A DNA stretch of 64,000 nucleotides, taken from positions 682,001 through 746,000 of the forward strand of contig NZ_BIME01000001.1 in the NCBI RefSeq assembly GCF_004000925.1, given 5' to 3'. Numbering within the stretch: the first letter of the stretch is position 1; every line of letters starts with the position of its first letter. The notes under the pieces were generated by a model, which saw only the letters and a program-made list of their open reading frames with translations, was not told the DNA's origin and did not search any database. The position numbers and the translations under genes are program-made. Origin of the DNA: Paenibacillus illinoisensis NBRC 15959. Its GTDB lineage: Bacteria; Bacillota; Bacilli; Paenibacillales; Paenibacillaceae. Shown one piece after another: positions 17,782 through 25,020 of the stretch.

Positions 17782-18348
17782 ATGAGTACATTAACCAAAG
17801 TTCAACTTCAGGAACTTCAGAGCGCTCTTCTGGAGCAGCGTGATAATCTGCAGCGTCATTTTGAATCCAACATGGAAGATGGTGCTCCAACTGCGTCGCT
17901 CAAAGATTCTACAGGTGAGCTGTCATCCTACGATAATCACCCGGCTGATGCGGGGACGGAGACATTTGAACGCAGCCGAGATCTGGCTGTAGACGATACA
18001 TTAACGGATGAATTTAACCAGGTAATCGATGCCTTGGAGCGTATGGAAAAAGGAACCTACGGAACATGTGTCACTTGTGGACAGGATATTCCGTTTGAGA
18101 GGCTTCAGGCCATTCCATACACGGCCTACTGTATTGACGATACACCGAACCGGGAGCTCAGCAATGACCGCCCTGTGGAAGAGCAGGTAATGACCATGCC
18201 TCCAAGTGGTGCAGGAGAGGTGAGACAGCGGAATGCTGGCAAATTCGATCATGCTGAAGCTTGGGAAGCTGTTGAGGACTATGGTACATCCAATTCGCCA
18301 GCTACCGCAGCCAAACGTGAAGTTCGGGATTACGATGAGAACATGTAA
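17782..18348 (+). CDS. YteA-type DksA/TraR-like zinc-finger protein
   Basis: A 188-residue protein of the YteA family: an N-terminal coiled coil (LTKVQLQELQSALLEQRDNL) and a zinc-finger-like loop YGTCVTCGQDIPFERLQAIPYTAYCIDD in which the fourth cysteine is an Asp. In Bacillus it is a sporulation-associated DksA relative. Start is ATG at 17782 after GAAAGGAG; 102 extra upstream codons lack a ribosome site. It diverges from the DivIVA-domain gene. Confidence 0.85.
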   Translation: MSTLTKVQLQELQSALLEQRDNLQRHFESNMEDGAPTASLKDSTGELSSYDNHPADAGTETFERSRDLAVDDTLTDEFNQVIDALERMEKGTYGTCVTCGQDIPFERLQAIPYTAYCIDDTPNRELSNDRPVEEQVMTMPPSGAGEVRQRNAGKFDHAEAWEAVEDYGTSNSPATAAKREVRDYDENM

Positions 18349-18425
18349 TTCTGATAATGATTGCCGACCTCTCTCCATGTAGATATGGTAGGGTTGAGCA
18401 GTCACCGTAGGTCCTCATCACACAT

Positions 18426-18453
18426 CAAAAAGCCGCCTTCAGGCGGCCTTTTC
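18426..18453. terminator. Bidirectional terminator
   Basis: GCCGCCT, a two-base loop and AGGCGGC are flanked by A-rich (18427-18431) and T-rich (18448-18452) tracts. It serves the converging yteA-like and winged-helix genes. Confidence 0.85.
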
Positions 18454-18479
18454 TTTGTTGTGGCATCGGTCTCCCTGGA

Positions 18480-19124
18480 TCATTTTTCCTTTGCATCGTC
18501 ATTCGGCTTGAAACTCTGATCTCCCGGCTGATCCTGTGGCACTTTACTTTTCTTAGATTCAGTCGGTTCATCCACATGTTTGGACATTGTGGTAAACAGC
18601 TGAAAAACCTCTTGATCTTCCTTCTGTTCATTTCGCTTCTTATAAGGTTCACACATTTTTATGATATCCTTGTACAGCTTCTCGACTTCCTCACGGCTCG
18701 CATATAACGTCATGTCCGAGATTTGTCCAAACATGTTCTCACCGTGCTCCGCCTGTTTCATAAACATCTGGCGGCTCTGTTCATACATTCCATTAAACAG
18801 TTTAAGCGTCTCCGAGAGAAAAACCTGCTTCAGTGGCGAGTGGTCCTCATTTTCATGACGAAGATGGATTTCTCCCTGAAAGGGTTCGTAGTATTTGGCA
18901 ATGATTCCATTAATCTCTCGCGTGGATACGATGGTAAGCAAACCAATCTTCTCCAGCTTTTTCACGTGATAATGTACTTTTGCGGGCACTTCCCCAAGTT
19001 TATCAGCTATTTCTTTCACGGTAGAAGGTCTTCCCTGTTTATTAAACATATTCAGGATCTGGATCCGATACGGGTCGGAGTAGATCTTGATCTCTTCGAT
19101 CGTTGACAGTACTTTCTGCTGCAT
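18480..19124 (-). CDS. ArsR-like winged-helix regulator
   Basis: A 214-residue protein with an N-terminal winged helix (PYRIQILNMFNKQGRPSTVKEIADKLGEVPAKVHYHVKKL) of the ArsR/helix_turn_helix_5 type, a wing (GLLTIVSTREINGI) and a helical C-terminal half with a charged, low-complexity tail (KKSKVPQDQPGDQ). The tail is unusual for this family. It ends 106 bases before the MFS exporter gene and may control it. Confidence 0.82.
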   Translation of the reverse strand: MQQKVLSTIEEIKIYSDPYRIQILNMFNKQGRPSTVKEIADKLGEVPAKVHYHVKKLEKIGLLTIVSTREINGIIAKYYEPFQGEIHLRHENEDHSPLKQVFLSETLKLFNGMYEQSRQMFMKQAEHGENMFGQISDMTLYASREEVEKLYKDIIKMCEPYKKRNEQKEDQEVFQLFTTMSKHVDEPTESKKSKVPQDQPGDQSFKPNDDAKEK

Positions 19125-19230
19125 ACCTGTATCCTCATTTCCGGGGTACCATTTGTCCTTATATGCATATTATACCGTTCAGTCTGGTCCCCGGTCAAAA
19201 CAGGTCTTACAGAAAGATACAGGAATTAGG

Positions 19231-20508
19231 CTACATACTACGCCGGAATGTTTTGCTGAGCAGGAGCGATATGGCCGACACGGCAAGCAAAATGCCAAAA
19301 GCAATAAATAACACAGGCGTGGACAGCACTTCTGCTGCAGCACCCGCAACCAGACTTCCAAGCGGTATAGCACTTACGATCAGCATACTTTGTAGTGCAG
19401 ACACCCTACCGAGCATACCCGCTGGCGTAACCTCCATCAGATATGAAGCGAGAGGGGTCGTAGCTAATGGTATGCCGAGGCCCATCATCAAGCAAAATAT
19501 AGCTGCCAGCGGTAGCTGATAAGTGGACATATACGCAGGAAGCGCGGTCATGGCATAACTAAGACCCAGCATGGTAATCCCACTAATAATCAATACACTC
19601 TTCCGATATCTGCTGCCTCTGTGAGTCATCCACAATCCACTCAGCACCATACCACCAACCATTAACCCGCTCAGCAAACTTAAGCCCCCTGCTCCAGCAT
19701 GCAAAATATCGATAACATATGGAGTTCGGAGAACATCGAATGGCATCAGGCAGAAGTTGACAAAGGCAAATAAAATGGAGCCAATCAGCAGCAGGGGATG
19801 CTTGCGCATGAAATGAAAGGCTTCAATCATATCCGAAAGCAAACTTCTGGGAGCATCTGTGGAGGATAACTTCTCAGTTGATCCTTCTTCCATGCTGGGA
19901 TCGGATGGATAGACAACCCGGCTCATTAGCACAGCACTTAATGCAAACAGGCCAGCATCCATCAAAATCGTCCACGTTATTCCAACAGTTGCAATAAGAG
20001 CACCTGCTAAGGCAAGCCCGGCAAGTTCAGCCAATCGGGTAGCCGAAGACGACATGGCAATGCCGGAAAGCAGCATGGATTGCGGCAGCAATCGCGGCAC
20101 GCTGGACATTTCGGCAGGTAATGAGAAGCATTCAAGCAGCGAATTCAGAATCGTGACGACGAACAAATGCCATACTTGCAGTTCTCCCATACCAAATAAC
20201 AGAGCAGTTACGCCAACAAGCAGTCCCCGGCCCGAATTCGTCAGCACGATGACCTTCTTGAGAGATATGCGATCCACGACCGCTCCGGCAAAAAGGCCAA
20301 GCAGAATGTTCGGCAGAAAGTTGACTGCGAGCAGTGTACCCATCAATAGTTTGGAGCCCGTTAACATGTACACCATCCAACTATATGCAATGGAGTCAAT
20401 GGAATCACCAAACCTCGCTACCATCTTCCCCAGCATAAACTGCATATAAGGTTTAACTCGTATTAATTCCCCAATCCCTGGCTTGTTTACCGCTGTGCCT
20501 TCTCTCAT
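19231..20508 (-). CDS. MFS transporter (efflux type)
   Basis: A 425-residue membrane protein with about 12 hydrophobic segments. After segment 2 there is the MFS-type loop (AGAVVDRISLKKV, residues about 75-88), and a long central loop lies at around 210-235. Resembles the 'MFS_3' drug-efflux group. Upstream of it (20526-20610) lie four TTTTAACGTT-like elements, so it is likely controlled by a nearby regulator. Substrate unknown. Confidence 0.88.
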   Translation of the reverse strand: MREGTAVNKPGIGELIRVKPYMQFMLGKMVARFGDSIDSIAYSWMVYMLTGSKLLMGTLLAVNFLPNILLGLFAGAVVDRISLKKVIVLTNSGRGLLVGVTALLFGMGELQVWHLFVVTILNSLLECFSLPAEMSSVPRLLPQSMLLSGIAMSSSATRLAELAGLALAGALIATVGITWTILMDAGLFALSAVLMSRVVYPSDPSMEEGSTEKLSSTDAPRSLLSDMIEAFHFMRKHPLLLIGSILFAFVNFCLMPFDVLRTPYVIDILHAGAGGLSLLSGLMVGGMVLSGLWMTHRGSRYRKSVLIISGITMLGLSYAMTALPAYMSTYQLPLAAIFCLMMGLGIPLATTPLASYLMEVTPAGMLGRVSALQSMLIVSAIPLGSLVAGAAAEVLSTPVLFIAFGILLAVSAISLLLSKTFRRSM

Positions 20509-20525
20509 TATTCGTTCCGCCCTTC

Positions 20526-20609
20526 AACGTTAAAATATTTTTAATGTTAATATTATTTTAACGGAGAATTTCTGGAAATCAACCCCTTCGTGAAAATTTT
20601 TTTAACGTT
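20526..20609 (-). promoter_or_regulatory. Possible operator repeats upstream of the MFS gene
   Basis: Four related elements precede the MFS gene: AACGTTAAAA (20526-20535), TTTTTAATGTT (near 20539-20547), TATTTTAACG (20554-20563) and TTTTTTAACGTT (near 20600-20609). AACGTTAAAA is the exact reverse complement of TTTTAACGTT. AT-rich promoter composition explains part of this, so it is only a candidate. Confidence 0.45.
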
Positions 20610-20629
20610 TTGCCGATTAAGTTCACACG

Positions 20630-20656
20630 AAAAAACTCCATCCTGAAGGATGGAGT
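20630..20656 (-). terminator. Terminator of the 20686-21690 oxidoreductase gene
   Basis: ACTCCATCC and GGATGGAGT flank a four-base loop; on the minus strand five or more T follow. Confidence 0.82.
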
Positions 20657-20685
20657 CTGGTTTACTCATTTTTTTAATCGTTTTT

Positions 20686-21690
20686 TTAAATCAATGAAAC
20701 GCGCTGCCGTGTCCGTGCCGATTGCAAACAGGCATCAATCACCCGCATATTCGCTATCGTATTATCCGGAGTAAACGGCAGTGGTGTCCCATCCAGCACA
20801 GCGGCAGCAAAGGTTTCCGCCTGAAGAACATAAGAATTGGAGACGGATACCCGTTCTTCCCGACTGACGGAATCCGTGTGAACGATAATTTGCGGTGGAA
20901 TATCACTATTCTCCCAGCCGAAGACTTTTGGCAACTCGATTCGTCCGTCTGTCCCGAGGATCTCCATCTCCGCCCTCCCGGAAGCCCACATGCCGCAATC
21001 AAACGTTAACGCCACGGATCCCGGAAATTCAACAAGCCCCGAAGCCATCATATCCACTCCATCATGTTCCTCGGAGAATAAGGCATGTACCGTAACCGCT
21101 TCGGGTTCCTGGCCCAGGTACATCCGTGCTGCCGAGATGGGATACACACCAAGGTCAAAGAGCGAGCCTCCGCCCATGTCCCGTTTGAACCTTACATTAT
21201 CCTTATCATCCGCTGTATTACAGGTGAAGTTGCCATGGATGGCACGAACAGCACCAATCTCTCCACTCGCGATTATCTCCTGAACACGCCGATGCTTGGG
21301 ATGATAACGATACATGATCGCCTCTGCAAATAGAACGCCGTGCTCCTTGCATACGTGAATCATTTCGGCAGACTCGTCCGCATTCAGTGCAGCTGGCTTC
21401 TCGCATAATACATGCTTTCCGGCCTGAGCTGCTTTTATCGTCCATTCCTTGTGCATGTGGTTAGGCAAAGGGATATATACGGCTTCAATATCCGGATCCG
21501 CAATGAGCTCTTCATAACTTCCATAGCATCTAGCAATGTCCAATTCTTCGGCGAGCGCTTCAGCCTTCTCCTTGCTTCGACTCGCAATAGCAAGCACTTC
21601 TCCTCGTTCGGATTGCTGGATTGCCGGAATGACCGCATTCTTGGCAATGGTGGAAGTACCGAGTACTCCCCACTGTAGCTGCTTATTCAT
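20686..21690 (-). CDS. Gfo/Idh/MocA-family oxidoreductase
   Basis: A 334-residue NAD(P)-dependent dehydrogenase-like protein, N-terminal WGVLGTSTIAKNAVIPAI, substrate-binding EKPAALNADES (near residue 93) and GGGSLFDLGVYPISAARMYLG (near 160). Layout matches the dihydrodiol-dehydrogenase-like branch. Start chosen at 21690, with AAGGAAG upstream and two bases after the PadR stop, so the two are coupled. Substrate unknown. Confidence 0.87.
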   Translation of the reverse strand: MNKQLQWGVLGTSTIAKNAVIPAIQQSERGEVLAIASRSKEKAEALAEELDIARCYGSYEELIADPDIEAVYIPLPNHMHKEWTIKAAQAGKHVLCEKPAALNADESAEMIHVCKEHGVLFAEAIMYRYHPKHRRVQEIIASGEIGAVRAIHGNFTCNTADDKDNVRFKRDMGGGSLFDLGVYPISAARMYLGQEPEAVTVHALFSEEHDGVDMMASGLVEFPGSVALTFDCGMWASGRAEMEILGTDGRIELPKVFGWENSDIPPQIIVHTDSVSREERVSVSNSYVLQAETFAAAVLDGTPLPFTPDNTIANMRVIDACLQSARTRQRVSLI

Positions 21691-21692
21691 GC

Positions 21693-22067
21693 TCATCTTC
21701 CTTTCGTCCCGTAATTGTCCTCTTCTGCCTTGTGCAGCATGCCTAGACAACGGTCTAGGTCTGCCTTGACCTGCTTTTTGTACAATTCGGCTTTTTCCGC
21801 TCCATCATCCGTAAAGTGATATAAAACGATTTCCTGAAAATCCACTTTGGGATCGCTACCCTTCAACTTCTTCGTCCGATAAAATACACCCTGCTGTACC
21901 AGTTCATGCAATGCCCGATATACCTCACTCTGAGGCGGAACATAGCCGTAATCTTTAAATTCCTGCTTCATGGCCTCCAGCATTTCGTAACCATATCCTC
22001 TGTGCTGTTCAACCATGGTAATGAGATACAGCTTGATAAATGCCCGCTGGGCGATCATAAAAGCCAT
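21693..22067 (-). CDS. PadR-family transcriptional regulator
   Basis: A 124-residue winged-helix protein with the PadR pattern GYGYEMLEAMKQEF (residues 24-37), PPQSEVYRALHELVQQGVF and a C-terminal helix for dimerisation. PadR proteins repress detoxification or metabolic genes and sense small molecules. It precedes the oxidoreductase by two bases, so it may autoregulate that pair. Confidence 0.87.
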   Translation of the reverse strand: MAFMIAQRAFIKLYLITMVEQHRGYGYEMLEAMKQEFKDYGYVPPQSEVYRALHELVQQGVFYRTKKLKGSDPKVDFQEIVLYHFTDDGAEKAELYKKQVKADLDRCLGMLHKAEEDNYGTKGR

Positions 22068-22374
22068 GCTTGTTCCCCCTATCCTCTACCGCTCTACTTC
22101 ATATTATAAAACTTGTGTTCGGTTTCTGCCATCATTCTCCGTTTTTCCCGGATAAGCAGCAGGTGAGAACTAAGCACAGGATAGATACGCAGATTAGTGT
22201 GGTAGAACGGCATTAGGGTTATTATTATGAATTTTTCATATAATGATTTTTTAAAATGAAAACCCAATTAAGATTCAGTTCGACAAAAGCAACTGCTGAC
22301 TTGCATCCACAACCGTAGATCGCTACCATCAAAAATGATGACTTCTATTGTGAATTTTTCATTCATTGCCTCTT
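22068..22374. other. Intergenic region without a supported gene
   Basis: Holds the PadR promoter region. A minus-strand frame ending at 22268 (DLRLWMQVSSCF) continues out of frame into the acyltransferase gene; it may be a remnant, but no family is recognised. Nothing else is seen. Confidence 0.5.
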
Positions 22375-23523
22375 TCACTTTCTGAAATTGGTCTTCGGTA
22401 CAGTACCCACGATCCATTTTCCCCAGCTTACACGCGAAATGCACCAAGTGAGCACACAGGATAGAGCTAAAGCAAGTACCCATGTCAGAATCATTCGTAC
22501 AGTCGGATTTAGGCCCCATGCAACGTAAACATATTCATCTGGAATATAACTGTAGCGCAGCATGAGCATATGCATGAGATAACCGCCGTAAGAAACGCTG
22601 CCGATCCATCCAAGCCAGCCCACGGCCAGGTGATTCTGCAGTTTGCCTGCGAGCTGATACATGACCATGATCGACGCGAATAGATAGAGAGCCATATCCG
22701 GCCTGATCAAACTAACGGTATAAAATGTGATCTGAATGCCTTCCGGCTTTTGAAATTCCAGCATTAATAGATATGTAAACCGAAGACCCATGGTTATAAA
22801 CACCGTCCAATATACCCAGCGCAGCCGATGAATCCACATGTTCCAGCTTTTAACGGATAATCCGGCAGCAGCACCTAGTACAAAATAAAAAAAGAAATAC
22901 AGGAAATTGCGGTCGGCATAGGTTGTAAATACATCGGTCAGTACTGGAATATGGAGTCGTTCCATGACTCGTGCAATATTCCCCAATTGATCGGCTAACA
23001 AGAGGTATACAGCTCCTGTAATCAGGACAGCAATCAGGCGTCCACGTGAATCATAGCGGTTATATACATATCGTACGGCCTTTAGAAACAAGGGAAACAG
23101 CAAATAAAATTGAATCAGCATGATAATGTACCAAAAATGAGATGTGGTCTTGCCGGTAAGCAGCTTCAAACCAAGTTCAGGGAGATCCTGCCAGCCAATG
23201 CCGGCCCACCCCTGTGGTGTCAAGGTGAAATACACCAGAGACCACACGACATATGGTGCGATGACATCCGTTAATCGTTTCTGCATGAAACGTCCGTATT
23301 TCAGCTGCTCTCCTGTGTTATAAAACAAAACCATGCCCGTAATGAAAATAAATAAAGGGACGGCAAATTTGGAAGCCATCAGCAGGATTGCAAGCAGAAC
23401 CCCATCTTCCAGGCCGGCTTCCGGAACCAGAGAGAAATGTGCAATGGAATGCTGGAGTACAACAGCTGCAAAGGCAATCCCCCTTAAACTTTCAATTTCA
23501 GCAATTCTTTCTTTTCGTGGCAT
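22375..23523 (-). CDS. Membrane acyltransferase (OafA/YrhL type)
   Basis: A 382-residue integral membrane protein with about ten hydrophobic segments. It begins IESLRGIAFAAVVLQHS, the family's catalytic His region, and has DVIAPYVVWSLVYF and HFWYIIMLIQFYLLFPLF, typical of acyltransferase family 3. Such proteins transfer acetyl or other acyl groups to cell-surface sugars. No SGNH domain is fused. Acceptor unknown. Confidence 0.9.
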   Translation of the reverse strand: MPRKERIAEIESLRGIAFAAVVLQHSIAHFSLVPEAGLEDGVLLAILLMASKFAVPLFIFITGMVLFYNTGEQLKYGRFMQKRLTDVIAPYVVWSLVYFTLTPQGWAGIGWQDLPELGLKLLTGKTTSHFWYIIMLIQFYLLFPLFLKAVRYVYNRYDSRGRLIAVLITGAVYLLLADQLGNIARVMERLHIPVLTDVFTTYADRNFLYFFFYFVLGAAAGLSVKSWNMWIHRLRWVYWTVFITMGLRFTYLLMLEFQKPEGIQITFYTVSLIRPDMALYLFASIMVMYQLAGKLQNHLAVGWLGWIGSVSYGGYLMHMLMLRYSYIPDEYVYVAWGLNPTVRMILTWVLALALSCVLTWCISRVSWGKWIVGTVPKTNFRK

Positions 23524-23586
23524 AACGTTCAGCCGCCTTTCTTGGTTTTACAGTAAAAAATAAGTACAATGATAGTCGTATAAAAG

Positions 23587-23991
23587 ATGAACGGAGGGAT
23601 TCCTATCGCTGATTCCGAACTAGATACCCCCACAATTGACTCCAAATATGTACAACAGCATATGGCCAATGAGCGAACGTTTCTGGCCTGGGTTCGTACC
23701 GGAATAGCCATGGCCGGTATCGGATTCCTGGCTGCCGGATTGGGATTCAATTCTTCCTCTTATGACCAGATTGCACACATTGCCGCCATTATAACCGGAG
23801 TGATCTCACTCGTCAGCGGCATTGCCATCATTCTGTGTTCTGCTGCTTCGTATCACCGCAAACGCAGGCAAATTAATCAGCAAACCTTTCAAGCCTCAAC
23901 CCGATTGATTCGCTTCCTGACGCTTACTCTGTTGGTCATTGGCCTGGCGCTTGCTGTTCTGCTCTATGTATTGTTATTCCCTGCTCCTTAG
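23587..23991 (+). CDS. YidH/DUF202 membrane protein
   Basis: A 134-residue membrane protein with three hydrophobic segments (about 41-57, 67-86, 110-130). HMANERTFLAWVRTGIAMAGIGF is the DUF202 signature. Function unknown in the literature. The ATG at 23587 lies before the only plausible ribosome site (CGGAGGG, 23592-23598), not after it, so a non-AUG start a few codons in is possible. Confidence 0.82.
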   Translation: MNGGIPIADSELDTPTIDSKYVQQHMANERTFLAWVRTGIAMAGIGFLAAGLGFNSSSYDQIAHIAAIITGVISLVSGIAIILCSAASYHRKRRQINQQTFQASTRLIRFLTLTLLVIGLALAVLLYVLLFPAP

Positions 23992-24050
23992 ATTTACCTT
24001 TACACACAGTCAACACTGTATCATTATTCCAGGATGGAATTACAGGGACA

Positions 24051-24083
24051 AAAGCCGGCTTCCTCGAAGGAAACCGGCTTTTT
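24051..24083. terminator. Terminator between yidH-like and stress-protein genes
   Basis: AAGCCGG..CTTCC pairs with GGAAA..CCGGCTT around TCGA, with A and T runs on the two sides, so it can act in both directions. Confidence 0.82.
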
Positions 24084-24184
24084 GAGCGCCTGACGGCTCA
24101 CATTGACCAAATCATGATTTATATGTGGTGCTCCTGTTTAACCTTGTATACCAATCCAGTGTGCTAGCCTGAACAATCCAAAGC

Positions 24185-24787
24185 TTACAGGAACGTGTTG
24201 TTTCCAAATCGTGCTGCTTTCTCCTGAGCTTCCAGTCTCCGCTCTTCCATATCGAGATCTGTTCGCTCTGCTGGCACATCCGTACCATGAGCTGCGTATC
24301 GATCACGATTCAGATAGCTCGTGTTGCTGAATACATCATAGACATCCGAATCGCGATCGGTGGAGTCAACAAGGAGAAGGATTTTGCCGTTTTGTACATA
24401 TTCCTCATACTGTTTGGCATCCTCTTCGGGAATACCGAGTCCGACAAGCCCACCGACCAAACCGCCTGCACCGGCACCTACTGCCGCTCCCGTAAACGCT
24501 GCTGCAATCGGACCAGCCGCCAAAATTGGACCTATACCTGGAATGGCCAGAGCCCCGATACCAGCCAACAGCCCGGCTACGCCACCTAATACACCACCTG
24601 TGGCTGCACCTGCTGCCACACCTTCCGGCGCCTTGGTTCCCGTCTCTTCCCGGATGGCCTTCAACTCGTCCCGATCCTGCGTCACTACCGAAATTTCGTC
24701 TGAACTGAATCCTTGCGCTTTCAAGCCCTCTATGGCTTGAGATGCCTCACGTTCTGTATCAAAAACACCTACGATTTTCTTCTGCAT
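24185..24787 (-). CDS. General-stress-protein 17M-like protein (YflT domain)
   Basis: A 200-residue protein. The N-terminal ferredoxin-like domain (VGVFDTEREASQAIEGLKAQGFSSDEISVV) is the YflT/GSP17M domain of heat and salt stress proteins. A Gly/Ala-rich glycine-zipper segment (about residues 72-118, GAATGGVLGGVAG) suggests membrane insertion or pore-like association. A charged C-terminus (RTDLDMEERR) completes it. AGGAGG precedes the ATG. Stress-sigma control is plausible but no sigma-B promoter was checked. Confidence 0.85.
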   Translation of the reverse strand: MQKKIVGVFDTEREASQAIEGLKAQGFSSDEISVVTQDRDELKAIREETGTKAPEGVAAGAATGGVLGGVAGLLAGIGALAIPGIGPILAAGPIAAAFTGAAVGAGAGGLVGGLVGLGIPEEDAKQYEEYVQNGKILLLVDSTDRDSDVYDVFSNTSYLNRDRYAAHGTDVPAERTDLDMEERRLEAQEKAARFGNNTFL

Positions 24788-25020
24788 AGTGAATTCCTCC
24801 TAATTATTTAAGAGTTCGCTTCGCTATGTTATTACCCGTACAATTCTCTTTCAAACGCTTCCAGCCATTATATCGTGCGCAAATACGAATAAATACAGCT
24901 TTATTCGCTTATAAAACATAAGCTTATGAAGTCATTCTCATCAAAGGGTTTCTCTGAAAAGCCAGATCAATATCCAAGCTTTTGTATATGCAATGGTGAG
25001 CGAAAAAAAGTTTTAATGCT

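Noticed and set aside
22268..22519. A minus-strand frame of 83 codons overlapping the acyltransferase end
   Set aside because: It runs out of frame through the acyltransferase 3' end; no ribosome site or recognisable family, so I list it only as a possible remnant.
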